Source of the DNA: an uncultured Candidatus Midichloriaceae bacterium
Lineage (GTDB): Bacteria > Pseudomonadota > Alphaproteobacteria > Rickettsiales > Midichloriaceae
Direction of reading: 5' to 3'
DNA: 5,586 bases
Assembly (NCBI GenBank): GCA_905479795.1
Contig: CAJQNX010000050.1
Location: forward strand, 1 to 5,586
Positions 1 to 5,586 of this stretch are shown here, in pieces. A program made the position numbers and the translations under genes. The notes under the pieces are model-generated. The model worked only from the letters and a program-made list of their open reading frames with translations. It did no database searches and had not been told where the DNA came from. Positions within the stretch are counted from its first letter, which is position 1. Every line of letters begins with the position of its first letter.

Positions 1-1061
1 AAATGAGTTAAACTTGCAGATATAGGACCATTAGCATAACCAACACCAGCTGTCCAATAGCTTGTTTTACCAAATTCAACAGCACTAGCAGCGGTAGAAG
101 AACCATACTTACCCCAGTCACCATAAGAACCACCAACTGTAAATCCTTTGTAGCTTAGGTTTGTACCAACTTCATAAGCTCTAAGATTTTTCACGTCTTT
201 TTCTTGGTTTTTACCAAATTCACTAACCACAGCAAATTTTACACCAACGTCTTTAATTTCGCTTGTGTATGACAAACCTGTTTCAAATACATTTTTAAAA
301 CCAGTATTATCTTTTACTACGCTAGTTACGCTTGAAGCAGTACCATGAACTTTAGTATTAGGAGTGAAAGTTGCACCAAATCTAAATCCAGAGAATTCCG
401 GAGTGTAATAGTTTAACTTAGCAGCATTAACACCTCTTAAGCCAAATGTACCTAGTTCATTTGTTGGAAGGTTAGCTGTTTGTAGAAAAGCTGTTTTTGT
501 TTTAACTTTAATTACATTACCAGCAGCATCCTTAACATCATTACCAGCAGCATCTTTCTTATTCTCCATTGTGCTTGCATTCCAATAATATTGAGAATCA
601 CCATTAATACCACCTGTTGCACTTGCAAAAGTTCCAGCATTAACTTTCATTGACTCAGCAACACCAGTGTAGTTACCAACTTCAACTCTACCATAGCCAC
701 TTTCTAAGTATGCCATTACTTGTTCAGCAATGCTTGATTTGCCGTCATTGTCATACATTTCTTTTTTAGACTTTGAAGTATTAGCATTAAGTTTGATCAA
801 ACCACCATACTTTAAACCACTTTTAACTTCACCTTTGATGTTAAAGTTTAAATACGCATCTGTTGCAATGTTGTTATTTGATAACTTATCAGTTTTACCA
901 CCAACTGTTTTGTATCTAAAATTTTCTTTTTGTTGCACATTAACCCCTTTCACATCAAGCGAGCCATTTACAGATAACTTAACATCAGAGTCAGTCATCG
1001 CATTAGCATTAATTGTTGCAAACGATGCAACCAATGCTGTTGTCACTAAAAATTTATTCAT
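1..1061 (-). CDS. Gram-negative porin, outer membrane (partial, C-terminus beyond left edge)
   Basis: The minus strand from the ATG at 1061-1059 stays open to the window edge, giving 353 codons with no stop. The protein should form a trimeric beta-barrel that lets small hydrophilic solutes cross the outer membrane. Residues 1-21 (MNKFLVTTALVASFATINANA) are a Sec signal peptide: a Lys near the N-terminus, a hydrophobic core and an A-N-A cleavage site. The mature part alternates short amphipathic strands with Gly/Asn/Thr/Ser-rich turns. YLESGYGRVEVGN (118-130) and AKLNYYTPEFSGFRFGATF (214-232) match the family pattern of a Gly-rich strand followed by an 'Y-x-P-x-F-x-G-F' strand, as in the Gram-negative porin family (Porin_4 type). 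Residues 170-185 are two tandem octapeptides in a probable surface loop. Codons look less A/T-skewed than in the neighbours, with many GGT, GCT and GTT, which fits high expression (by eye). No strong Shine-Dalgarno precedes the start. The exact substrate cannot be told. Confidence 0.9.
   Translation of the reverse strand, partial: MNKFLVTTALVASFATINANAMTDSDVKLSVNGSLDVKGVNVQQKENFRYKTVGGKTDKLSNNNIATDAYLNFNIKGEVKSGLKYGGLIKLNANTSKSKKEMYDNDGKSSIAEQVMAYLESGYGRVEVGNYTGVAESMKVNAGTFASATGGINGDSQYYWNASTMENKKDAAGNDVKDAAGNVIKVKTKTAFLQTANLPTNELGTFGLRGVNAAKLNYYTPEFSGFRFGATFTPNTKVHGTASSVTSVVKDNTGFKNVFETGLSYTSEIKDVGVKFAVVSEFGKNQEKDVKNLRAYEVGTNLSYKGFTVGGSYGDWGKYGSSTAASAVEFGKTSYWTAGVGYANGPISASLTH
515..554 (-). 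repeat. Tandem 24-bp repeat inside the porin gene
   Basis: The 16-bp string cattaccagcagcatc occurs at 515-530 and again at 539-554, a spacing of exactly 24 bp. On the coding strand this gives two consecutive octapeptides, DAAGNDVK (residues 170-177) and DAAGNVIK (178-185). The period is a multiple of three, so gain or loss of a copy keeps the frame. The segment is polar and flanked by NKK and KVKTKT, consistent with an extracellular loop. A recent duplication is the simplest explanation. Confidence 0.85.
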
Positions 1062-1103
1062 GTTCACTAAAAAAATATTGTTTGATACACGTAAAATATA
1101 TGA

Positions 1104-1135
1104 CTTATAGTGCAGTTTAAAGTACTAATTGCCAA
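1104..1135 (-). promoter_or_regulatory. Weak candidate promoter for the porin gene
   Basis: On the minus strand, TATAAG (1109-1104; 5 of 6 match to TATAAT) is preceded by TTGGCA (1135-1130; 5 of 6 match to TTGACA). The 20-bp spacer is longer than the usual 16-18, so this is only a candidate. A second AT-rich -10-like stretch lies closer to the gene around 1093-1102. The start site would be about 40 bases upstream of the porin ATG. Confidence 0.25.
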
Positions 1136-1149
1136 AAGTGGACAAAAAA

Positions 1150-1163
1150 AACAATGCATTGTT
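1150..1163. promoter_or_regulatory. Perfect 14-bp palindrome between divergent genes, possible operator
   Basis: The sequence aacaatgcattgtt is identical to its reverse complement over all 14 bases. It lies in the 208-bp gap between the divergently transcribed porin and ZIP-like genes. It is just upstream of the porin -35 candidate and about 55 bp upstream of the ZIP-like promoter candidate. The position suits a homodimeric regulator that could affect both genes. It does not match a regulator consensus I can name with confidence. There is no central loop, so it is unlikely to be a transcription terminator. Confidence 0.35.
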
Positions 1164-1218
1164 GCATTTTTACCACACCTAATTTAAAAACTTGTCCCAA
1201 TCAACCTATTTAATTGCT

Positions 1219-1246
1219 TTGATAATTAAATTAACTAGGTTATTAT
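1219..1246 (+). promoter_or_regulatory. Candidate sigma-70-type promoter for the ZIP-like gene
   Basis: TTGATA (1219-1224) matches TTGACA at five of six positions. TATTAT (1241-1246) matches TATAAT at five of six. The spacer is 16 bp. Transcription would begin near 1253, about 17 bases before the ATG, giving a very short leader. The -10 box lies inside a perfect AT dyad (tattatt-t-aataata, 1241-1255) that could be regulatory or simply a product of composition. Promoter-like strings are common in such AT-rich DNA, so confidence is moderate. Confidence 0.4.
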
Positions 1247-1269
1247 TTAATAATATTCGATGATTAAAA

Positions 1270-1989
1270 ATGAATTTCACTAATTATTTGTCAAACCTTA
1301 ATGATGTATTAATATATTTATCTATACCAATATTTGCAATCATATTCAGCAGTATTATATTTAGGCTTGTTGCTTTAAATTCTCATTCAAAAAGTATGAT
1401 TCAACATTTTAGCGCAGGCATTGTATTTGCCGCTTTAGCTGTTGAACTAATTCCTGAATTATATAATACACCTTTCAAAATTCAATTAATCATTGGCTAT
1501 ATAATTGGAACAACTTTAATGTTAATTATACAAAAAGTATTCCACAATAATCATTCTCATAGCAATAAATCAATAGTATCATTATTAATCGCTGTAGCAA
1601 TAGACATTTTTATTGATGGGCTGCTAGTGGGAATAAGTTTTGCAATAAGTGTGGAGAAAGGATTAATAATTAGCATTGCTTTGTCATTGGAATTATTGTT
1701 TTTGGTTTTATCAGTTGATGCTAGCTTACAAAAAGCTGGGAAAAGTTTTATGTCAATTGTGTTAACAAATATTGGATTTGCTGTATTAGCGTTTTCAGGA
1801 TCAGCTTTGGGGCTGACATTTTTGAATACTTCAAAATCTATAATAGTATTAATAACATCATTTGGAACAGCTGCATTATTGTATCTTGTAACAGAAGAGT
1901 TACTTAAGGATGCCCATGAAGAAAAGGAAACAACAACCTCAACAGCCATGTTTTTCTTAGGATTTTTAATTATCCTGTTACTAAAATAA
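1270..1989 (+). CDS. ZIP-family-like divalent metal transporter, inner membrane
   Basis: This 239-residue, strongly hydrophobic protein has about eight membrane segments (roughly 13-36, 44-62, 71-90, 101-125, 130-149, 159-182, 188-208 and 224-238), the number and length expected for bacterial ZIP (ZupT-like) transporters. Supporting motifs are QHFSAGIVFAALAVELIPE (45-63), resembling the ZIP helix-2 'AG..f..a..h.lPE' pattern; a His-rich loop, HNNHSH (92-97), between helices 3 and 4; IDIFIDGLLVG (111-121), resembling the ZIP helix-4 'HxxxD/E-G-L-xxG' motif; and TEELLKDAHEE (208-218) near the last helices. The usual metal-binding histidines of helices 4 and 5 are not obvious: D112 and D116 occupy the helix-4 site, and helix 5 has SLELL rather than HExPHE. 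Substrate is therefore uncertain; zinc, iron or manganese are family possibilities. The start is fixed by an in-frame TGA at 1261-1263, with ATG at 1270 the first usable codon. There is no clear Shine-Dalgarno. The gene looks very A/T-rich and diverges from the porin. Confidence 0.72.
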   Translation: MNFTNYLSNLNDVLIYLSIPIFAIIFSSIIFRLVALNSHSKSMIQHFSAGIVFAALAVELIPELYNTPFKIQLIIGYIIGTTLMLIIQKVFHNNHSHSNKSIVSLLIAVAIDIFIDGLLVGISFAISVEKGLIISIALSLELLFLVLSVDASLQKAGKSFMSIVLTNIGFAVLAFSGSALGLTFLNTSKSIIVLITSFGTAALLYLVTEELLKDAHEEKETTTSTAMFFLGFLIILLLK

Positions 1990-1999
1990 TTATACATCA

Positions 2000-2034
2000 T
2001 AAAAATAAAAGGTGGTGCTGAATTAGCAATCACC
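2000..2034 (-). terminator. Rho-independent terminator of the transporter-hydrolase gene
   Basis: Reading on the minus strand, the arms GGTGATTGCT and AGCACCACC form a stem: GGTG pairs with CACC and TGCT with AGCA, with a small internal bulge, around a 5-base loop. The stem is followed at once by TTTTATTTTTA. It lies 36 bases beyond the stop of the minus-strand gene. In the plus direction the same hairpin would follow the ZIP-like stop by 21 bases, but its nearest T-run (2046-2051) is about 11 bases beyond the stem, so termination of the convergent gene here is less certain. Confidence 0.75.
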
Positions 2035-2070
2035 CAGTTATCAGATTTTTTAACACATTATTTTCAAAAA

Positions 2071-4080
2071 TCACCCTTTTTTCTTTTTTATAATATTCTT
2101 GCAGGATTTAAACATCTTATTTTCAAGGTGTATTTTACCATGAATATTAAGTTTATCTCCAATTATAGCTATTAGCTTTATAAAATAACTATTAGTTTCA
2201 TCCGCCATCTTTTGTTGTTTATGAGGTTTCAATCCCTCTATCGTTTCTAAATTGTGCTGTCTATCCATTTGTTTTATAAACAATGCCTCTATATCTCCAA
2301 CACTTTGCAATCTATTTATAGTTTCTTCAAAACTAAGTTTAATATTTTCTCCACCCTCAAACCTCTTCTTTGTTAGCCTATCTACCATTTGAGCAATACG
2401 AGCATTAAACCTCTCCTCTATAAGCTCCACTGTACATTCTGAATCTTCAACTGTATCATGCAATATTGCAGCGATGACCATATCTGTTTTGCAATAACTC
2501 TCTGCCACCATCTCAGCTACCTTTAGAGGATGCCAGTAAAAAAAATGGCTTCCTGTTTTTCTCATCTGCGTTCCGTGCCACTTTTTAGCAAACGTAACAG
2601 CTTTTTCTATTAACCTCATATTTAGCTTTACATTCTTTTCCTTGCTAAATTCATTCAACTTATTTATTAAATTTGTCGAGTACTCACATTTATTTTTAAA
2701 TGGCTCATACTCATCCCCCAAGTCTTCATATTCGTAATCATCTTCATTGACAGCAGTATCCTCATACGGAGGATCTTCATGTGGGTAGTTGTGGTATGCC
2801 CCTCGTTTTATTTCTAGTTTTTTAAAATAGTTAATTGCCCACCAATAACCAATAACAGCAGGGATAAATACAACCCAAACCCCATAATGACCTAAATAAT
2901 GAGTTAAAGGAATTAAGCTAAAGGCTACAATTATTTTGGAAGAGGTACTTGCAACTCCAAATGTAGCAGCAATAACAGTAAAGCGTCCACTTACGGGAAA
3001 GTGTTTGCACTGCACAGCCTCTAAAGTTCCCATTCCTGAGATAATAAAAGACATAATTAAACATTGTAAACATAATAAAGAAAACAAACCAGAAGCATTA
3101 TTAAGCCAATATGGAATAAACGGCAAAAGAATAAAGAAAAACAAAGCCATTACTATAGCTATTTTAATTGGATGTATCTTTTTGACAAGATAAGCTACAA
3201 TCAACGCTCCTATTACTACAAATGCAGAAACTTTTAAGTTTTGATAAATCACCTGTTCTGCACTCATTCCAAATGACGTCTTTATTAAATTACCTATGTA
3301 AATATAAGTAACATAAAAACAAACTGGATAGTGAAATTCAGTAAAAGCATAAGCAAAAATAGCTTTTTTATCTACTCTCTCCTCATTAATGATGTTTTTT
3401 ATTATTTCTGGTTCTTGACAACTTTTCTCCCTCTTAACAGCCATTCTACGTTTATAATCTACAAATTCAGGTGTTTCTCTTAATCTGGTTCTTGCTACAA
3501 GTCCAATACCAGCGATGAATGCACCAAATAAGAATGCATATCTCCAGTTCATCCCCATAGAAAGCACAAATGACGCAACCACTAAAGCAAAAAACCCACC
3601 TATTGCCTCAGCAGACACCAATATACCAGTAGCTACACTCCTGGCAGGGGGTTTCAATATTTCTGTTAAATAAATCTGTGCTCCCATTATCTCCCCCATA
3701 GAAGAAAAACCTTGTAACATTCTGCATACTATTATCACTACGCTTGCAGTTATTCCTATTTCTGTGTATGTAGGTAGACCCGCCATAACTAAACAAGATA
3801 TAGCCATGACAAAAGTAGTTATCATTATTGTAGGCTTTCTGCCTATGGAATCGCCAATCCGACCTATTACAAAGCCTCCTATTGGTCTTAAAATATATGT
3901 TGAGCAAAAAGCAGTTGCGGTGAATAATTGAGCAGTAAGAGGATCGGTTTGTGGGAAGAAAAGATCATTTAATAAAACTGCCATATGGATATATAGCAAC
4001 ACATCAAAATATTCCAAAAATGTTCCCATGGTAAGCAGTGCAACCGCCTCTTTTTGTTGTCTTGTGAGCTTATTATTCAT
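2071..4080 (-). CDS. MHS-family (ProP-like) MFS transporter fused to a RelA/SpoT-type HD hydrolase domain
   Basis: The product is 669 residues. Residues 1-425 are a 12-helix major facilitator of the metabolite:H+ symporter (ProP-like) type: GRIGDSIGRK (73-82) is the loop 2-3 motif, RMLQGFSSMGE (120-130) and RETPEF (201-206) are typical of the subfamily, and a charged loop separates the two helix bundles at about 206-240. Residues 429-461 are an acidic, Tyr- and Pro-rich linker. Residues about 484-615 form the HD hydrolase domain seen in SpoT/MESH1 (p)ppGpp hydrolases: RKTG (507-510), H517, HDTVED (541-546) and DRQHN (606-610) supply the expected Mn-binding and catalytic residues. There is no synthetase domain. 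MFS C-termini face the cytoplasm, so the hydrolase would sit under the membrane near the transport pore. An SD-like AGGA precedes the ATG by four bases, and a terminator follows the gene. The transported substrate is unknown (osmolytes or organic acids in relatives). Hydrolysis of ppGpp is inferred from motifs. The continuous frame argues against two separate genes. Confidence 0.9.
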   Translation of the reverse strand: MNNKLTRQQKEAVALLTMGTFLEYFDVLLYIHMAVLLNDLFFPQTDPLTAQLFTATAFCSTYILRPIGGFVIGRIGDSIGRKPTIMITTFVMAISCLVMAGLPTYTEIGITASVVIIVCRMLQGFSSMGEIMGAQIYLTEILKPPARSVATGILVSAEAIGGFFALVVASFVLSMGMNWRYAFLFGAFIAGIGLVARTRLRETPEFVDYKRRMAVKREKSCQEPEIIKNIINEERVDKKAIFAYAFTEFHYPVCFYVTYIYIGNLIKTSFGMSAEQVIYQNLKVSAFVVIGALIVAYLVKKIHPIKIAIVMALFFFILLPFIPYWLNNASGLFSLLCLQCLIMSFIISGMGTLEAVQCKHFPVSGRFTVIAATFGVASTSSKIIVAFSLIPLTHYLGHYGVWVVFIPAVIGYWWAINYFKKLEIKRGAYHNYPHEDPPYEDTAVNEDDYEYEDLGDEYEPFKNKCEYSTNLINKLNEFSKEKNVKLNMRLIEKAVTFAKKWHGTQMRKTGSHFFYWHPLKVAEMVAESYCKTDMVIAAILHDTVEDSECTVELIEERFNARIAQMVDRLTKKRFEGGENIKLSFEETINRLQSVGDIEALFIKQMDRQHNLETIEGLKPHKQQKMADETNSYFIKLIAIIGDKLNIHGKIHLENKMFKSCKNIIKKKKG

Positions 4081-4084
4081 ATTG

Positions 4085-4090
4085 TCCTAT
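4085..4090 (-). promoter_or_regulatory. Ribosome binding site of the transporter-hydrolase gene
   Basis: On the minus strand ATAGGA ends four bases before the ATG at 4080, giving a short but plausible Shine-Dalgarno spacing. This is the clearest SD in the window and supports the chosen start. The alternative Met at residue 18 would cut into the first membrane helix. Confidence 0.55.
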
Positions 4091-4109
4091 CCCAATTCAT
4101 ATAGTACAA

Positions 4110-4140
4110 ATATTAGGAAGGGTTTTTATGAAAATTGCAA
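4110..4140 (-). promoter_or_regulatory. Weak candidate promoter upstream of the transporter-hydrolase gene
   Basis: On the minus strand TTGCAA (4140-4135) and TAATAT (4115-4110) resemble -35 and -10 boxes, but the spacer is 19 bp and each box is only a partial match. The 128-bp gap to pheT holds no other convincing signal. Read-through from pheT is an equally open explanation for how the downstream gene is transcribed. Confidence 0.2.
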
Positions 4141-4208
4141 GAAAAATTTGTATTAATATTTTAAGATTTAATTAGTGACATAACTAAATTCAGCTACTTT
4201 TGAAATAA

Positions 4209-5586
4209 TTATTGGGAACTATCTCTAAGCTCTCCACCTAATTTTTCTTTCACGACATTGATGATTTTATTCGATATATCTTCTATTTCCTCATCAACTA
4301 ATGTTTTTTGAATAGGTTGTAACTTGATATTGAAAGCAATGGATTTTTTATTTGAAGTGTCCTGATCGCTTTTATATACATCAAAAATATTTATCTCCTC
4401 TAAAATATTTATTTTTAATGATTTAATAGATTTGATGATTTCCTGGCTCTCTATACCATCGTCTATATAAAATGCAAAATCCCTATTTATGCTCTGCAAT
4501 TCAGATAAAAACAGGGGCTTTCTTTTCTCTAAATTCTTTTTTGGCAAGTTATCATAAAATATTTCTGCACAAATAACACTTTGTTTTATACCAAATGTTT
4601 TGATAATTTTTGGGTGCAATTCACCTATATACCCAATTAAATTTTTACCTAAGTAAAATGACGCACTCTTACCTGGGTGGTGATATTCCTTTGCCCCTTT
4701 CTTTGTTATAATACTATCTAATGAAATGCTTATATCATTTAATATTGAGTAGAAATCATCCTTTAAATCATAAAAATCAAATTTCTTTTGGTCAGAAAAA
4801 ATATTTTTTTGAGATGATTCTCCAGTCCTGATTATAGCTAAACAATTATTCTCAATCGTTTCATCTGCTTTACTTTTATAATAAATTTTACCTAATTCAA
4901 AGAGAGATATATTTTTAACACCTCTAGTCATATTGCTTTTTGCTATTTTTAATAGACCAACTATCAGGCTATTTCTCATTATAGCAAATTCATTGCTTAT
5001 AGGATTTGCAATCTTTATAGATTCATTTTCCTTAAATAAATTTGCAAATTCTTGGTTTATGAAAGACCAAGAAATAACCTCATATATATTTCTATTTACC
5101 AAAGTGTTTTTAAAAATAGCTGTGAAGTCTGAATCTCTATGCTTTAGATCCTGTGCATCATAGTAAAAGCATCCCATTCCTTGCAAATAATCCGTTCCTT
5201 TTATTCTAATTACCTCTTCAGCAATATCAGCATTATCAACAATATCTCCTTGTCTCCAAGTCGGAATATTAAATAAATTATCCTTAATTTTCACAAAACC
5301 TAAATGACTCAGAATAATATTTACATCCCGCTCCTTAACCTCGAAACCCAATAATTTATTAATTTTTTTACAATTAATCTCCATTTGTTTTTTATTCCCT
5401 AACTCTGAGCCTTTAATAATCGCAGATCCGGATATTTTTCCGCCACAGTGCTTTATAACTAAATCACTCACATATTGCATAAAAGATGCGGTATTACCAT
5501 AATCAATTCTTCTTTCAAATCTAAATGATGATTCCGTTCTAATGTTTAATTTCCTAACTGATTTTGAAATTTGCTCAGGGTTAAAA
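4209..5586 (-). CDS. pheT: Phenylalanyl-tRNA synthetase beta subunit (partial, N-terminus beyond right edge)
   Basis: The frame is open from the right edge (first full codon at 5585) to TAA at 4211-4209, giving 458 residues, a little over half of the usual ~800. PheT pairs with PheS as an (alpha-beta)2 enzyme that charges tRNA-Phe in the cytoplasm. Numbering from the first visible codon, residues 1-35 contain RTESSFRFERRID (16-28), the 'RTEASxRFERGvD' signature at the end of the B3/B4 editing region. Residues about 67-130 are the B5 domain, ending in TWRQGD and AEEVIRIKG. Residues about 135-345 are the catalytic-like B6/B7 fold, with HHPGKSASFYLG (302-313) and IGYIGELHP (317-325). Residues about 360-458 are the FDX-ACB anticodon-binding domain, with INRDFAFYIDD (366-376), IFDVYKS (400-406) and TLVDEEI (428-434). 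The C-terminus is complete. The Met at 5480 is internal, since conserved residues precede it without a stop. pheS, if adjacent, would lie outside the window. Confidence 0.95.
   Translation of the reverse strand, partial: FNPEQISKSVRKLNIRTESSFRFERRIDYGNTASFMQYVSDLVIKHCGGKISGSAIIKGSELGNKKQMEINCKKINKLLGFEVKERDVNIILSHLGFVKIKDNLFNIPTWRQGDIVDNADIAEEVIRIKGTDYLQGMGCFYYDAQDLKHRDSDFTAIFKNTLVNRNIYEVISWSFINQEFANLFKENESIKIANPISNEFAIMRNSLIVGLLKIAKSNMTRGVKNISLFELGKIYYKSKADETIENNCLAIIRTGESSQKNIFSDQKKFDFYDLKDDFYSILNDISISLDSIITKKGAKEYHHPGKSASFYLGKNLIGYIGELHPKIIKTFGIKQSVICAEIFYDNLPKKNLEKRKPLFLSELQSINRDFAFYIDDGIESQEIIKSIKSLKINILEEINIFDVYKSDQDTSNKKSIAFNIKLQPIQKTLVDEEIEDISNKIINVVKEKLGGELRDSSQ

Noticed and set aside
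730..1110. Plus-strand open frame of 126 codons
   Set aside because: It lies almost wholly opposite the porin's signal peptide and first strands, which read as a clear outer-membrane protein on the other strand. The plus-strand product shows no recognisable domain.
1260..1283. Seven-codon upstream frame overlapping the ZIP-like start codon
   Set aside because: ATG at 1260 opens a short frame ending in TAA at 1281-1283, but it lacks a ribosome binding site. Such tiny frames are expected by chance in AT-rich leaders.
1557..2033. Minus-strand open frame of 158 codons
   Set aside because: It is antisense to the ZIP-like gene, whose helices and motifs are coherent, and it runs into the terminator hairpin.
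2936..3193. Plus-strand open frame of 85 codons
   Set aside because: It is antisense to membrane helices of the MFS domain, with no ribosome binding site and no recognisable motif.
3608..3907. Minus-strand open frame of 99 codons
   Set aside because: It is a shifted frame within the conserved N-terminal MFS half. The amino-acid string is compositionally odd and matches nothing known.
4172..4187. Hairpin between pheT and the transporter-hydrolase gene as a terminator
   Set aside because: ttagt/actaa gives only five A/T-dominated pairs around a 6-base loop, with no clean U-tract after it on the minus strand. This is too weak to call an intrinsic terminator.
4933..5163. Plus-strand open frame of 76 codons
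   Set aside because: It is antisense to the conserved core of pheT and shows no independent coding signal.
5478..5480. Met codon as the start of pheT
   Set aside because: The 35 codons upstream are open and encode the conserved PheT signature ending in RFERRID, so the gene continues past the right edge and this Met is internal.

Overview
The window is AT-rich DNA from a Gram-negative bacterium, most likely an intracellular alphaproteobacterium of the Rickettsiales or Holosporales type. This placement is an inference. It rests on the strong A/T bias, an outer-membrane porin with a Sec signal peptide, a ProP-like MHS-family transporter, a RelA/SpoT-type hydrolase domain, and the weak ribosome binding sites seen before two of the three visible starts.

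Layout. (1) 1-1061, minus strand: the N-terminal 353 residues of a Gram-negative porin whose C-terminus lies beyond the left edge. (2) 1062-1269: a divergent intergenic region with a perfect 14-bp palindrome, an AT-rich dyad and candidate promoters for both flanking genes. (3) 1270-1989, plus strand: an eight-helix ZIP-family-like metal transporter with a His-rich loop but altered core metal ligands. (4) 2000-2034: a good intrinsic terminator reading on the minus strand. (5) 2071-4080, minus strand: a 669-residue fusion of a ProP-like MFS transporter to a cytoplasmic RelA/SpoT-type HD hydrolase domain through an acidic, Tyr-rich linker. (6) 4081-4208: a short spacer. (7) 4209-5586, minus strand: the C-terminal 458 residues of phenylalanyl-tRNA synthetase beta subunit (pheT), entering from the right edge.

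How the genes may relate. pheT and the transporter-hydrolase gene are co-oriented, 128 bp apart, with no convincing terminator between them, so partial co-transcription is possible. PheRS charges tRNA-Phe, and a fused (p)ppGpp hydrolase domain would act on the alarmone made when charged tRNA runs short. That makes the pairing thematically suggestive but not proof of a shared pathway. The porin and ZIP-like transporter share a divergent control region and would act in the outer and inner membranes, respectively.

The most noteworthy item is the MFS-HD fusion: a membrane transporter with an apparently intact alarmone-hydrolase active site and no synthetase domain. No RNA genes, CRISPR arrays, insertion sequences or attachment sites were seen. 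No stretch over 300 bases lacks a gene.
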